Below are positions 41,234-50,306 of a stretch of DNA of 50,306 nucleotides, in pieces. The notes beneath the pieces were generated by a model. That model did no database searches and was not told the origin of the DNA. It was given only the letters and a program-made list of their open reading frames with translations. The stretch spans positions 1-50,306 of the forward strand of contig NZ_LRUJ01000038.1 in assembly GCF_001548475.1 (NCBI RefSeq), read 5' to 3'. Positions within the stretch are counted from its first letter, which is position 1. The number at the start of each line of letters is the position of its first letter. The position numbers and the translations under genes are program-made. Source of the DNA: Bordetella hinzii LMG 13501 (lineage in GTDB: Bacteria; Pseudomonadota; Gammaproteobacteria; Burkholderiales; Burkholderiaceae_B).

Positions 41234-42645
41234 GCGCGCGGCCGGCCACGCCGGGCGACATCCCTTCGCTGGACCGCCTGCTCAACCACGCAGACTACGC
41301 GGCGCTGCTGGAGCGCTACGGCCGCAGCCAGGTCGTGGCCATGCTGCGCGAACAATTGCAGGGCCTGCGCGAACGGGCGCTGGCCGGCGGCCTGGACGGC
41401 GCCGAGCTGGAGGCCGGCATGCTGGCCGCGGCCACCGCGCGGGCGCTGGCATCGCGCAATGCGCCGCGCCTGACGGCGGTCTTCAACCTGACCGGCACGG
41501 TGCTGCACACCAATCTGGGCCGCGCCCTCCTGCCCGACGAAGCGGTCGACTCGGTGTTGCGCGCGCTCACGCGCCCGGCCAACCTGGAGTTCGACCTGGA
41601 GACCGGCGCGCGCGGCGACCGCGATGATCTCATCGAGGCGCTGCTGTGCGAGCTGACCGGCGCGCAGGCCGCCACGGTGGTCAACAACAATGCCGCGGCG
41701 GTGCTGCTCATGCTCAACGCGCTGGCCGATCGCCGCGAAGTCATCGTGTCGCGCGGCGAGCTGGTCGAGATCGGCGGTGCTTTCCGCATCCCCGACATCA
41801 TGAAGCGCGCCGGCGCGCGGCTGATCGAGGTCGGCACCACCAACCGCACGCATGCCGCCGACTATGCCAATGCCATCGGCCCGCGCACCGCGATGCTGAT
41901 GAAGGTGCATTGCAGCAACTACGCCGTGACCGGCTTCACCAAGAGCGTGAGCGTGGCCGAGGTGGCCGCCATGGCGCACGCCCAGGGCCTGCCCGCCACG
42001 GTGGACCTGGGCAGCGGCACCTTGCTGGACTTGACGCAATGGGGCCTGCCGCGCGAGGACACGGTGCGCGAGACCATCGAGGCCGGCGCCGACCTCGTCA
42101 CCTTCAGCGGCGACAAGCTGCTGGGCGGGCCGCAGGCGGGCCTGCTGGTCGGCCGCGCCGACCTCATCCGCAAGATCAAGAAAAATCCGCTCAAGCGCGC
42201 CCTGCGCGTGGGCAAGCTGACGCTGGCCGCGCTCGAGCCCGTGCTGGCCCTGTACCGGGCGCCGGAGAAGCTGGCCGAACGGCTGACCACCTTGCGCCTG
42301 CTCACACGTCCGCAGCGCCTGATGCAGGCCCAGGCCGAGCGCCTGCGCGCGGCTGTGCAGCACGCCGTGGGGCCCGGGTTCGGCGTCCAGGGCGTGGCGA
42401 TGTTCAGCCAGATCGGCAGCGGCGCGCTGCCCATCGACCAGCTGCCCAGCTTCGGCCTGGCCATACGCTACCTGGGCCGTGGCCGCGCCGGCCGCCACCT
42501 GGAGCGCCTGCAGGCCGGCTTGCGCGCGCTGCCGCGGCCGGTGATCGGGCGGATCGACGATGATGTCTTCTGGCTCGACCTGCGTTGCCTCGAAGAGCGC
42601 GACGAAGCCGAGTTCGCCGCCCAGCTGACGGAGCCCCTGGCATGA
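41230..42645 (+). CDS. selA: L-seryl-tRNA(Sec) selenium transferase
   Basis: A 471-residue PLP enzyme that converts Ser-tRNA(Sec) to Sec-tRNA(Sec) using selenophosphate. The PLP lysine is Lys296 in [14 protein letters not shown] (E. coli Lys295), preceded by [28 protein letters not shown] and [11 protein letters not shown]. It has the usual length. Both ends overlap neighbouring genes by 4 bases (fdhE and selB), consistent with one tightly coupled operon. Confidence 0.97.
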   Translation: MSARPATPGDIPSLDRLLNHADYAALLERYGRSQVVAMLREQLQGLRERALAGGLDGAELEAGMLAAATARALASRNAPRLTAVFNLTGTVLHTNLGRALLPDEAVDSVLRALTRPANLEFDLETGARGDRDDLIEALLCELTGAQAATVVNNNAAAVLLMLNALADRREVIVSRGELVEIGGAFRIPDIMKRAGARLIEVGTTNRTHAADYANAIGPRTAMLMKVHCSNYAVTGFTKSVSVAEVAAMAHAQGLPATVDLGSGTLLDLTQWGLPREDTVRETIEAGADLVTFSGDKLLGGPQAGLLVGRADLIRKIKKNPLKRALRVGKLTLAALEPVLALYRAPEKLAERLTTLRLLTRPQRLMQAQAERLRAAVQHAVGPGFGVQGVAMFSQIGSGALPIDQLPSFGLAIRYLGRGRAGRHLERLQAGLRALPRPVIGRIDDDVFWLDLRCLEERDEAEFAAQLTEPLA

Positions 42646-44570
42646 TCGTCGGCACCGCGGGTCATATCGACCACGGCAAGACCACCCTGGTGCGCGCCCT
42701 GACCGGAGTCGATACCGACCGGCTCAAGGAAGAGAAAGCGCGCGGCATCTCCATCGAGCTGGGCTATGCCTATACGCCCTTGCCCAACGGCGACGTGCTG
42801 GGCTTCATCGATGTCCCCGGGCACGAGAAGCTCGTGCATACCATGGCCGCCGGCGCCAGCGGCATCGATTTCGGGCTCTTGGTGGTGGCCGCCGACGATG
42901 GCGTGATGCCCCAGACGCGCGAGCACCTGGCCATTCTCGGCCTGCTGGGCGTGGACCGGGGAGCGGTCGTCATCACCAAGGCCGATCGCGCGGACGCCGG
43001 CCGTATCGAAGCGGTAAAGGACGAAATCCGGGCGCTGGCCGCGGCCTCCTTTCTGCAGGACGCGCCCCTATTCGTGGTGGCCGCCGGCCAGCCGGGCGAC
43101 CCCGGCGTGGCCGAGCTCAAGTCCTGGCTGCACGCCCAGGCCCAGGCCCTGGCGCCGCGCGCGGCCAGCGGCCTGTTCCGCCTGGCGATCGACCGCGCCT
43201 TCACGCTGGCCGGCCACGGCACGGTCGTGACCGGCACCGTGCACGACGGCAGGGTGCGCGTGGGCGAAGACGGCGCCGACCTGCGTCTTATGCCGGCTGG
43301 CCGGCCGGTCCGGGTGCGCAGCATCCATGCGCAGAACCGCAGCAGCGATACCGGCGTAGCCGGCCAGCGCTGCGCGCTGAATCTGCCGGGGGTGGACAAG
43401 GACGATATCGCGCGCGGCGACTGGGTGGCCGATGCGCGCTGCTTCACGCCCTCGCGGCATATCGATGTCGACCTGCGCTGGCACGGCGAGACGCCGCTGT
43501 CGGCCTGGACGCCGGTGCATGTGCATCTGGGCGCGGCGCGGGCGCTGGCCCATGCCGTGCCGCTGGCGCCAGCCGAGCTGGCCGCCGGCCAGGCCGGGCG
43601 GGTGCAGCTGGTCTTCGACGAACCGCAGTGCGCCATGCCTGGCGACCGCTACATCGTCCGCAATGCCCAGGCCAGCCGCACCGTCGGCGGTGGGCAGGTG
43701 CTGGATCCCAACGCGCCGGACCGCAAGCGCCGCTCGCCCGCGCGCCTGGCCTGGCTGGACGCCGTCGCCGCCTATCTGGCCGACGGCGATCTGCTGCCCG
43801 TGCTCGCGCAGGCGCCCCTGGGAATCTCCGAACTCACGGTCCTGCGCCTGGGCGCGGCCGCCCGCGTGCCGGCCGCCGCGCGCTGGGTGGCGCCGCGCCA
43901 GGGCGGCGGCCGCATCCTGATCGACGAGGGACGCTGGCAGGCCCTGCACGAAGACCTGCGCGCCGCGCTCGCGTCCTTCCATGCGCAGTTTCCCGATGAG
44001 CCGGGCGCCGATGCCGCGCGGCTGCGGCGCATGGCCTGGCCGCAGGCCACGCCCGAGCTTTGGCAGGCCCTGCTGGAAAGCGCGGCCGGGCAGGGCCTGG
44101 CGCGGCGCAATGGCGTCTGGTGGCAGTTGCCCGGCCATGGCGTATCCCTGAACGAGGCCGAGACCGTGCTGGCCGAGCGCGCGCTGCCGCTGCTGCGGCA
44201 GGGCCGCTATGACCCGCCCTGGGTGCGCGACCTGGCGCGCGCGCTGCATGTGCCCGAAGACGATATGCGCCGCCTGATGCGCAAGCTGCTGCGCCGCGGC
44301 GACGTGGTCCAGGTGGTGCGCGATCTTTTCTATCACCACGAACCGGTGCAGGCGCTGGCCGCCATGGTGGCCGGGCTATGCCGCGAGCAGGGCAGCGCCG
44401 AGGCCGCGTCCTTCAGGGACCTGACCGGCCTGGGGCGCAAGCGCGCCATCCAGATCCTGGAGTTCTTCGACCGGGTGGGGTATACGCGGCGCTTGCGGGA
44501 CGGCCATGTGCTGCGCGCTGACAGCGCGCTCTATGCGCACCCACAAGCCGGGGACGAGTCGTTATCATAG
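42642..44570 (+). CDS. selB: Selenocysteine-specific elongation factor
   Basis: A 642-residue GTPase that delivers Sec-tRNA to the UGA codon of SECIS-bearing mRNA. G1 is [13 protein letters not shown] (7-15), then [19 protein letters not shown] (switch I), [10 protein letters not shown] (G3) and ITKADR (G4). The C-terminal winged-helix repeats ([60 protein letters not shown] is the last) bind the SECIS. The ATG at 42642 overlaps the selA stop by 4 bases. Confidence 0.97.
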   Translation: MIVGTAGHIDHGKTTLVRALTGVDTDRLKEEKARGISIELGYAYTPLPNGDVLGFIDVPGHEKLVHTMAAGASGIDFGLLVVAADDGVMPQTREHLAILGLLGVDRGAVVITKADRADAGRIEAVKDEIRALAAASFLQDAPLFVVAAGQPGDPGVAELKSWLHAQAQALAPRAASGLFRLAIDRAFTLAGHGTVVTGTVHDGRVRVGEDGADLRLMPAGRPVRVRSIHAQNRSSDTGVAGQRCALNLPGVDKDDIARGDWVADARCFTPSRHIDVDLRWHGETPLSAWTPVHVHLGAARALAHAVPLAPAELAAGQAGRVQLVFDEPQCAMPGDRYIVRNAQASRTVGGGQVLDPNAPDRKRRSPARLAWLDAVAAYLADGDLLPVLAQAPLGISELTVLRLGAAARVPAAARWVAPRQGGGRILIDEGRWQALHEDLRAALASFHAQFPDEPGADAARLRRMAWPQATPELWQALLESAAGQGLARRNGVWWQLPGHGVSLNEAETVLAERALPLLRQGRYDPPWVRDLARALHVPEDDMRRLMRKLLRRGDVVQVVRDLFYHHEPVQALAAMVAGLCREQGSAEAASFRDLTGLGRKRAIQILEFFDRVGYTRRLRDGHVLRADSALYAHPQAGDESLS

Positions 44571-44582
44571 AGGCCCGTTCAA

Positions 44583-44678
44583 GGAAGGCATGCGTGCCCG
44601 GTGGCACGGCTGGGCTTCAAACCCAGTTGGGGACGTCAGACGTTCCCAGGTAGGTTCGACTCCTGCTGCCTTCCGCCA
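44583..44678 (+). tRNA. selC: tRNA-Sec (anticodon TCA)
   Basis: The 8-bp acceptor stem GGAAGGCA/TGCCTTCC is followed by discriminator G and encoded CCA. The anticodon arm is CTGGG-CTTCAAA-CCCAG, giving anticodon TCA. A long extra arm and T-arm GTAGGTTCGACTCCTGC follow. The 8-bp acceptor stem, long variable arm and UCA anticodon identify tRNA-Sec. It lies 12 bases after the selB stop and 56 bases before selD. Confidence 0.96.
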
Positions 44679-44734
44679 CCTCCCCGGCGGGCCCGGTGCC
44701 ATGCCTTGCTCGCCCTTGATCCCACGGAGCGCGC

Positions 44735-45784
44735 ATGTCCACCGATACTGTTTTGCGATTGACCTCGCTGTCCCATGGCGGAGGCTGCGGCTGCAAGATC
44801 GCTCCCGGCGTCCTGTCGGAATTGCTGTCGCGTTTCGTCCCGCAGCGCAGCGACCCCAACCTGCTCGTGGGCACCGAGACCTCCGATGATGCGGCGGTTT
44901 ATCGCCTCAACGACCAGCAGGCCCTGATCGCCACCACCGATTTCTTCATGCCCATCGTCGACAATCCCTTCGACTTCGGGCGCATCGCCGCGACCAATGC
45001 GCTGTCCGATATCTATGCCATGGGCGGCAAGCCCATCATGGCGCTGGCCATCGTCGGCATGCCCATCAACGTGCTGCCGCACGATGTGATCGCCGAGATC
45101 CTGCGCGGCGGCGAATCCGTCTGCCAGGACGCCGGCATCATGATCGCGGGCGGCCACAGCATCGACTCGGTCGAACCTATCTATGGGCTGGCGGCCATGG
45201 GCCTGGTCCACCCCGATTTCATCAAGCGCAATGCGGATGCGCGCGCCGGCGACGTGCTCATCCTGGGCAAGCCGCTGGGCGTGGGTATCTTGTCGGCGGC
45301 CCTGAAGAAAAACCGTCTGGACGAGGCCGGCTACGCGGCCATGTTGGCGGCCACCACCCAGCTCAACCGTCCCGGATCGGACCTGGGCGCCCTGCCCGGC
45401 GTGCACGCCATCACCGATGTCACCGGCTTCGGCCTGCTGGGCCACGCGCTGGAGATGGCGCGCGGCGCCGGCCTGACCGCCAGGCTGCGCCTGAGCGACC
45501 TGCCCTGGATTCCGGGGGTGCGCGCCCTGGCCGCCGACGGCGTGGTCACGGGCGCCTCCGGCCGCAACTGGGCCTCTTATGGCGACGCCATACGCCTGGC
45601 GCCCAAGATCGGCGACACCGAGCGCGCCCTGCTGACCGACCCGCAGACCTCGGGCGGCCTGCTGGTGGCCTGCGCGCCCGAGGCGGCCGCCCAGGTGCTG
45701 GACATCTTCGCCGCCGGCGGCTTTGCCGACGCCGCCGTCATCGGCGAGATGGCCGTCGGCGATCCGGTGGTGCAAGTCGTCTAG
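44735..45784 (+). CDS. selD: Selenide, water dikinase (selenophosphate synthetase)
   Basis: A 349-residue enzyme that makes selenophosphate from selenide and ATP for SelA. The N-terminal active site GGGCGCKIAP contains Cys18 and Lys21 (E. coli Cys17, Lys20); Cys, not selenocysteine, is encoded here, so the gene does not depend on its own product. Later motifs are ETSDDAAVYRL, TTDFFMPIVDNPFDFGRIAA, GGHSIDS and TDVTGFGLLGHALEM. CGGAG stands ahead of the ATG. Confidence 0.97.
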   Translation: MSTDTVLRLTSLSHGGGCGCKIAPGVLSELLSRFVPQRSDPNLLVGTETSDDAAVYRLNDQQALIATTDFFMPIVDNPFDFGRIAATNALSDIYAMGGKPIMALAIVGMPINVLPHDVIAEILRGGESVCQDAGIMIAGGHSIDSVEPIYGLAAMGLVHPDFIKRNADARAGDVLILGKPLGVGILSAALKKNRLDEAGYAAMLAATTQLNRPGSDLGALPGVHAITDVTGFGLLGHALEMARGAGLTARLRLSDLPWIPGVRALAADGVVTGASGRNWASYGDAIRLAPKIGDTERALLTDPQTSGGLLVACAPEAAAQVLDIFAAGGFADAAVIGEMAVGDPVVQVV

Positions 45785-45798
45785 GCGGGCGGGCCGGG

Positions 45799-46758
45799 CT
45801 ATTTGTTGCGCAGGGGCGCGTACTCCACCGGCACCCAGACATAGCCCGTGCCGTCCGGCCGCACATGGCCCAGCCCCGGGAATGGCAGGTGCGCGCCGCC
45901 TATCCACAGGCGTTCGCGCGCCGCGTCGGCCAGGAGCTGGCGCCGCGTGGCGACCGCCTGGCCGCTTTCCACGTCGAACTCGATGGCGATCTCGGGCCGG
46001 GGCAGCTGCACCGCGTGGTTGTGCACGATGTCGCCCCAGATCAGCAGGGTCTGGCCGCCCGAGCTCAGGCGGTAGGACCGATGGCCGGGCGTGTGGCCCG
46101 GGCTCTCGACGATGCTCAGGCCCGCCATGATGCCCGGGTCGCCGTCATAGGCAATGAAACGGCCGCTTTCCTGGTAGGGCGCCACGGCCTGGGCGGCCAT
46201 GGCGAACATGGGCCGGGCCGCCTCGGGCGCGGCCGCGGCGATGGGTTGGCTCAGCCAATAGGCGGTCTCTTCGCGCGCGGCATAGACCTTGGCGCGCGGA
46301 AAGCGCGCCTGGCCCTGGGGCGTGATCAGTCCACAGGCATGGTCGGGATGCAGATGGGTCAGCAGCACCGCGTCCACGTCCGCCGCCGTGTAGCCGGCGG
46401 CCTGCAGATTGCTGTCCAGCTGGCCGAGCGTCGGGCCGAAACAATGGCCGGCGCCAGTATCGATCAGCACCAACTGGGCGCCCGTGTGCACCAGATAGCC
46501 GTTGACGGCGGTCTGCATGCCGCTGGCGCGCTGGGCGAACATGTCGGCCAGCAGGCGCTGGACATCTTGGGGCGAAGCGCCGGTCAGGACCTTGGGGTCG
46601 AGGTCGACGTAGCCGTCGTAGAGCGCGGTGACGACGAAGTCGCCCAATGCCATGCGATGAAAGCCGGGCGCTTGCGCGGTCTGGACAGGTGAGGCCTGGG
46701 CGCCGCCCATGAGGGCGAGGGTCAATCCCAGGGCGGCCGCGATGCGGGCGAAAGACAT
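45799..46758 (-). CDS. Secreted MBL-fold metallo-hydrolase
   Basis: A 319-residue exported protein with a signal peptide (ARIAAALGLTLALMGGAQAS) and the metallo-beta-lactamase metal motif LLTHLHPDHACGL, followed by a later His (VESPGHTPGHRSYRL), Asp (LIWGDIVHNHA) and final His (GGAHLPFPGLGH). The site can bind two zinc ions. Relatives include quorum-quenching lactonases and other hydrolases, so the substrate is not certain. It follows the LysR gene on the same strand with a 21-base gap, so it is probably its co-transcribed partner. Confidence 0.88.
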   Translation of the reverse strand: MSFARIAAALGLTLALMGGAQASPVQTAQAPGFHRMALGDFVVTALYDGYVDLDPKVLTGASPQDVQRLLADMFAQRASGMQTAVNGYLVHTGAQLVLIDTGAGHCFGPTLGQLDSNLQAAGYTAADVDAVLLTHLHPDHACGLITPQGQARFPRAKVYAAREETAYWLSQPIAAAAPEAARPMFAMAAQAVAPYQESGRFIAYDGDPGIMAGLSIVESPGHTPGHRSYRLSSGGQTLLIWGDIVHNHAVQLPRPEIAIEFDVESGQAVATRRQLLADAARERLWIGGAHLPFPGLGHVRPDGTGYVWVPVEYAPLRNK

Positions 46759-46779
46759 GGCAGGGCTCCGTCGTAGGGG

Positions 46780-47688
46780 TTATCGGTCAGCCTCGGATAA
46801 TGCCTGAGTTCGCAGCCATTCGGCCACGATGTCAGCCTCGGCCGAGGGCCGGCGCGGATTGCGAACCAGCCAGTACGATAGCGGCGTGCTGCCGGGCGCC
46901 TCTCCGCCGACGGCGCGCAGCCGGCCGTCGGCCAGCATGGGCGCGATCAGGGCGTGGCGGCCCAGGGCCACGCCATGGCCGGCCAGCGCCGCATGGACGA
47001 CCTGGTCGTATTGGTTGAAGCGCAGCATGCTCCGGGGCCTGGTGCGCCCCAGGCCGCGCGATTCCAGCCAGCTGTCCCATTGCAGCCAGGGGCGCGTGGG
47101 ATCGTCGAATTCCAGCAAGACCTGCTCTTGCAGGCTGTCGCCGTCCAGGCGCGTCATGGCCAGCGAAGGATGGGCCACCGGCAGCACGGTCTCCCCGAAG
47201 AGCCACTGGGCGTCCTCGCTCACGTGTTCGGCCGTGCAATAGCGGATGGCGATGTCCACGCCTTCGCGGTCCAGGTCCATGACCCGGTTGTCGGCGGCCA
47301 CCCGCACGTCGATATCGGGATGGGCGGCCTGGAAGGCGCCCAGGCGGGGCAGGAGCCAGAGCGAGGCCACGCCTATGGTCGTGGTGACCGTCACGGGCAG
47401 GCGCCGGCCGGGCGTGCGCCACTGCGCGCTGAGCTCGCCCAGTTCAGTCAGCCAGGGATCGGCCAGGCGGAACAGCTGGGCGCCTTCGGGCGTGAGCGAG
47501 ACGCTGCGAAAGCCGCGCCGCAGCAGGGCGACCCCGAGATGGGCCTCCAGGCTGCGGATCTGCCGGCTCACGGCCGATTGGGTCACGTGCAGGTCCTGTG
47601 CGGCCTGGGTGATGCTCATGCGGCGCGCCACCGCCACAAAGCCTCGCACCAGGTCCAGGGGCGGTAATTTAGCGAGAGGGAATGGCAT
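46780..47688 (-). CDS. LysR-family transcriptional regulator, GcvA-like
   Basis: A 302-residue LTTR with helix-turn-helix MSITQAAQDLHVTQSAVSRQIRSLEAHLG (key recognition TQSAVSRQI) and a periplasmic-binding-like effector domain (VTVTTTIGVASLWLLPRLGAF), which resembles the GcvA/AmpR group. The ATG at 47688 is used; an in-frame TTG six bases upstream is possible. It is divergent from the isomerase/SDR operon across 245 bases and is followed by the MBL hydrolase, so it may control both sides. Confidence 0.9.
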   Translation of the reverse strand: MPFPLAKLPPLDLVRGFVAVARRMSITQAAQDLHVTQSAVSRQIRSLEAHLGVALLRRGFRSVSLTPEGAQLFRLADPWLTELGELSAQWRTPGRRLPVTVTTTIGVASLWLLPRLGAFQAAHPDIDVRVAADNRVMDLDREGVDIAIRYCTAEHVSEDAQWLFGETVLPVAHPSLAMTRLDGDSLQEQVLLEFDDPTRPWLQWDSWLESRGLGRTRPRSMLRFNQYDQVVHAALAGHGVALGRHALIAPMLADGRLRAVGGEAPGSTPLSYWLVRNPRRPSAEADIVAEWLRTQALSEADR

Positions 47689-47933
47689 TCGCAAAACTCA
47701 TGTCATGACGCCGTGAAAGTCGCTTGAGCAATATTACCTTCCGGCCGTCCAATAGCAGGTGAACGAATAAGCGGGCGCGGGCGCCCCGGCGGGCTGGCCG
47801 CGCAAGGCCAGGCGCTTCCGGCGCGCCGAGCGCTGTTCTATGCTTTGGGCTGGAACGGCTCGCGGCCCTGCCTGCGATGTCGCCATTCGCGGCCCGCGCG
47901 CCGCGCCCGTCCCTACTGCCGGAGTGCCTCCTG
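47689..47933. other. Divergent gap between LysR and isomerase genes
   Basis: This 245-base non-coding stretch should contain promoters for both genes and the LysR site. I saw no clear -35/-10 pair, operator or hairpin in it. Confidence 0.3.
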
Positions 47934-48551
47934 ATGACCCTTCCCGCCGCGCCCAGCGTTGAGATGTGGTTCGATTTCGCCAGCCCCTACAGCTATCTGG
48001 CCATGGCCCGCGTCGATGCGCTGGCCCGCGCGGCCGGGGTCGGGCTGGTGTTGCAGCCTTTTCTGCTGGGGCCGATCTTCCAGGCCCAGGGCTGGAACGA
48101 CAGCCCCTTCCGGCTCTTTCCCGGCAAGGGCGCCTACATGATGCGCGACATCGCTCGGCTGGCCGACAAATATGGCGTGCCCTACAACCGCCCCATGATT
48201 TTCCCGCGAGTGGGGGTGCTGCCCGCGCGCCTGGCCCTGCTGGGCCAGCACCAGGCCTGGGGCCTGGATTTCTGCCGCGCGGTCTTTCGCGCCAACTTCG
48301 CCGAAGACCGCGACATCCAGGACGAGGATGTGATGCGCGACGTCCTGCAAGACCTGTCCCTCGACGCCGCCGACTGGATCGCCCGCGCCAAGGCCGAGAG
48401 CAGCAAAGAGGCCTTGCGCCGGCAGGTCGACCGTGCCCGCCAGCATGGCATCTTCGGCGCCCCGACCTTCCTGGTCGATGGCGAGATGTTCTGGGGCAAC
48501 GACAGGCTGGAAGACGCCTTGCAATGGGCGCGCGACCGGAGCGCGGCATGA
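47934..48551 (+). CDS. 2-Hydroxychromene-2-carboxylate isomerase family protein (DsbA-like, kappa GST)
   Basis: A 205-residue thioredoxin-fold protein of the HCCA isomerase/kappa-GST family: VEMWFDFASPYSYLAMARVDAL at the start, FLLGPIFQAQGWNDSP, and GIFGAPTFLVDGEMFWGNDRLEDAL at the end. Serine (FASPYS) takes the place of the DsbA-type cysteine, as in glutathione-dependent isomerases. In naphthalene degradation the family isomerises hydroxychromene carboxylate, but no such pathway is near. The ATG at 47934 has GGAG at about 47921. It overlaps the SDR gene by 4 bases. Confidence 0.9.
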   Translation: MTLPAAPSVEMWFDFASPYSYLAMARVDALARAAGVGLVLQPFLLGPIFQAQGWNDSPFRLFPGKGAYMMRDIARLADKYGVPYNRPMIFPRVGVLPARLALLGQHQAWGLDFCRAVFRANFAEDRDIQDEDVMRDVLQDLSLDAADWIARAKAESSKEALRRQVDRARQHGIFGAPTFLVDGEMFWGNDRLEDALQWARDRSAA

Positions 48552-49297
48552 GCCGGCCGGTGGTGTTGATCACGGGCGGCGCGCGCGGCATCGGCGCGGC
48601 GGCCGCCCGGCTGGCGGCGCGGCGCGGCTACGCCGTCTGCGTGAACTACCGCGCCAATGCCGATGCGGCGGCCCGCCTGGTCGATGCGCTGCGCCAGGAG
48701 GGCGGCGAGGCCATGGCGGTGCAGGCCGACGTGGCCCGCGAAGCAGAGGTCGTGGCCTTGTTCCAGGCCGTGGACCGGCAATGGGGGCGGCTGGACGCCC
48801 TGGTCAACAATGCCGGCATCCTGGAGACCCAGATGCGTGTCGAAGACATGGACGCGGCGCGCATCCAGCGCATTCTGGCGACCAATGTGGTGGGCGCCTT
48901 CATCTGCTGCCGCGAGGCGGTGCGGCGCATGGCGCTGCGCCACGGCGGACGGGGCGGGGCCATTGTCAATGTATCGTCGGCCGCGGCCCGGCTGGGCTCG
49001 GCGGGCGAATACGTGGACTACGCCGCGTCCAAGGGCGCGCTGGACACGCTGACCCTGGGCCTGGCGCGCGAAGTCGCCGATGAGGGCATTCGCGTCAACG
49101 CCGTGCGCCCGGGTTTCATCTATACCGACATGCATGCCTCGGGCGGCGAGCCCGGCCGCGTGGACCGGCTCAAGCCATCCCTGCCCATGAAGCGCGGCGG
49201 CACGGCCGAGGAAGTCGCCGCCGCCATCATGTGGCTGCTTTCCCCGGAGGCAAGCTATTCCACTGCCTCCTTTATCGAAGTCTCAGGCGGACGATGA
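48548..49297 (+). CDS. SDR-family oxidoreductase
   Basis: A 249-residue classical short-chain dehydrogenase with cofactor motif VLITGGARGIGAAAARLA (Thr-Gly-X3-Gly-X-Gly), VNNAGI, Ser in VNVSSAAAR, and active-site YxxxK (VDYAASKGALD), and the C-terminal marker FIEVSGGR. The Arg-less early loop and YRAN after beta2 suggest NADP(H) use. Overlap with the isomerase (ATGA) suggests a joint role in handling a small carbonyl or hydroxy compound. The substrate is unknown. Confidence 0.93.
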   Translation: MSRPVVLITGGARGIGAAAARLAARRGYAVCVNYRANADAAARLVDALRQEGGEAMAVQADVAREAEVVALFQAVDRQWGRLDALVNNAGILETQMRVEDMDAARIQRILATNVVGAFICCREAVRRMALRHGGRGGAIVNVSSAAARLGSAGEYVDYAASKGALDTLTLGLAREVADEGIRVNAVRPGFIYTDMHASGGEPGRVDRLKPSLPMKRGGTAEEVAAAIMWLLSPEASYSTASFIEVSGGR

Positions 49298-49446
49298 AAA
49301 ACACTGCCCAGCGCGGGCTGCCCATGCCGGGCAGCCGCTCCATGACCCAATTCCGCAGCGCCCGCATCCGCCGGGTGGCTTTTCACTGGCGACGCCGCCA
49401 GGAGATGCCCGCCGCGCCGGCGGCCGATGAAGGCAAGAAAGACTAG
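49294..49446 (+). CDS. Possible small basic protein after the SDR gene
   Basis: A 50-codon frame whose ATG overlaps the SDR stop by 4 bases (ATGA), the same coupling used by the genes before it. The product is rich in Arg and Lys, with no motif I recognise. It ends one base before the convergent alcohol dehydrogenase stop. No ribosome site of its own is clear, so it may be a chance frame. Confidence 0.3.
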   Translation: MKNTAQRGLPMPGSRSMTQFRSARIRRVAFHWRRRQEMPAAPAADEGKKD

Positions 49447-49447
49447 A

Positions 49448-50306
49448 TCACGCGCTCATGTCCAGCACGATGCGGCCTTCGATCTGGCCTTTGTGCATCT
49501 TGTCGAACACGTCGTTGATGTCGTCCAGGCGGGCTTTGCTGATGGTCGCGGCCACGCGGCCGTCGGCGGCGAAATCCAGCGATTCCTGAAGGTCCAGCCG
49601 CGTGCCGACGATGGAGCCGCGCACGGTCAGGCCATTGAGCACGGTGCTGAAGATGGGCAGCGGGAAGTCCCCCGGAGGCAGGCCGTTGAGCGAAATCGTG
49701 CCGCCGCGGGCGGTCATGCCCATGGCCTGTTCGAACGCCTTGGGCGAGACGGCCGTCACCAGCACCCCTTGCACGCCGCCCGAGGTGAGTTTCTTGACCT
49801 CGGCGGCCGGATCGGGGCTGGTCTTGGCATTGACCACGATTTCGGCGCCCAGGCGGCGCGCCAGTTCCAGCTTGGCGTCGTCGACATCGACCGCGACCAC
49901 ATGCAGGCCCATGGCGCGCGCATATTGCACCGCCATATGGCCCAGGCCGCCGATGCCGGAGATGGCCACCCAATCACCCGGCTTGGTGTCGGTCACCTTC
50001 AGGCCCTTGTAGACCGTCACGCCCGCGCACAGCACCGGGGCAATCTCGGCAAAGCCGATATTGGCGGGCAAGTGGCCGACATAATTGGGGTCGGCCACCA
50101 CATATTCCGCGAAGCCGCCGTTGACCGAGTAGCCGGTGTTCTGCTGCGCCTCGCACAGGGTTTCCCAGCCGCCCAGACAGTGGCGGCAATGGCCGCAGGC
50201 CGTATAGAGCCAGGGTACCCCCACGCGGTCGCCTTCCTTGACGAATTTCACGCCCGCGCCCACGGCCGACACAAAGCCCACGCCTTCGTGGCCCGGGATG
50301 AACGGC
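49448..50306 (-). CDS. Zinc-dependent alcohol dehydrogenase, C-terminal part
   Basis: The gene leaves the window on the right, so the N-terminal ~60 residues are missing. Visible are PGHEGVG (catalytic-zinc Glu region), the structural-zinc cysteines [15 protein letters not shown], and the NAD-binding fold [20 protein letters not shown], with [19 protein letters not shown] near the end. This matches the AdhP/AdhA group that oxidises ethanol and other primary alcohols with NAD. It converges on the small basic ORF with a one-base gap. Confidence 0.93.
   Translation of the reverse strand, partial: PFIPGHEGVGFVSAVGAGVKFVKEGDRVGVPWLYTACGHCRHCLGGWETLCEAQQNTGYSVNGGFAEYVVADPNYVGHLPANIGFAEIAPVLCAGVTVYKGLKVTDTKPGDWVAISGIGGLGHMAVQYARAMGLHVVAVDVDDAKLELARRLGAEIVVNAKTSPDPAAEVKKLTSGGVQGVLVTAVSPKAFEQAMGMTARGGTISLNGLPPGDFPLPIFSTVLNGLTVRGSIVGTRLDLQESLDFAADGRVAATISKARLDDINDVFDKMHKGQIEGRIVLDMSA

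Noticed and set aside
1-50306. Mobile elements, prophage genes, CRISPR repeats and toxin-antitoxin pairs
   Set aside because: No transposase, integrase, phage structural gene, evenly spaced repeat or recognisable toxin-antitoxin pair was seen on either strand.

Overview
This window is GC-rich chromosomal DNA with tightly packed genes from a betaproteobacterium, very probably Bordetella or a close Alcaligenaceae relative. The strongest pointers are the complete haem-uptake locus hurI-hurR-bhuRSTUV in Bordetella order, and three genes for Bug/TctC periplasmic binding proteins, a family greatly expanded in Bordetella. I see no insertion sequence, prophage, CRISPR array or rRNA. Species-level assignment is not possible by reading alone.

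Layout, left to right. 1-4.6 kb: the tail of an EamA exporter, a three-lipoprotein cassette (CsgG-like, DUF4810, DUF799), panB, and a YegD-like Hsp70. 4.7-8.6 kb: a receiver-less sigma-54 activator, convergent with a minus-strand AtuA-like/DUF4387/Bug operon. That operon has a perfect -24/-12 promoter and an upstream palindrome where an activator would bind. 8.7-11.8 kb: a minus-strand alkylation-repair cluster made of a 2OG-Fe(II) oxygenase, alkB, ada and a degenerate oxygenase paralogue. The Ada has lost all four zinc cysteines of its methyl-sensing domain. 11.8-17.3 kb: a LysR regulator divergent from a Bug/M20 amidohydrolase/phosphoribosyltransferase operon, then a cysteine hydrolase, a GNAT acetyltransferase and a DUF523 protein. 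17.3-20.7 kb: a flavin monooxygenase/DUF2783/Bug/MarR operon whose promoter is overlapped by two palindromic operators.

20.7-28.6 kb: the haem locus, with a Fur-box-like site over the hurI promoter. HurI (sigma) and HurR (FecR-like) should control bhuR, and BhuTUV and BhuS import and handle the haem. 28.6-30.5 kb: a TetR/MFS divergent pair with two matching 13-bp operators. 30.6-33.9 kb: an operon of a secreted beta-propeller, a NodB-like deacetylase and a membrane sterol-desaturase-family hydroxylase, convergent with a thioesterase; then a secreted DUF1254 protein.

35.4-45.8 kb is a self-contained selenocysteine island. It encodes a membrane formate dehydrogenase (catalytic subunit with an in-frame UGA and SECIS hairpin, beta and gamma subunits), FdhE, SelA, SelB, tRNA-Sec and SelD. 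Everything specifically needed to make and insert selenocysteine lies beside the one visible user. 45.8-50.3 kb: an MBL-fold hydrolase with a LysR regulator, a 2-hydroxychromene-2-carboxylate isomerase-like protein, an SDR oxidoreductase, a doubtful 50-residue ORF, and a zinc alcohol dehydrogenase running off the window.

The most unusual signals are the rewired-looking alkylation-repair cluster (Ada without its sensor cysteines plus a 2OG pseudoenzyme) and the sigma-54-controlled AtuA/Bug operon.
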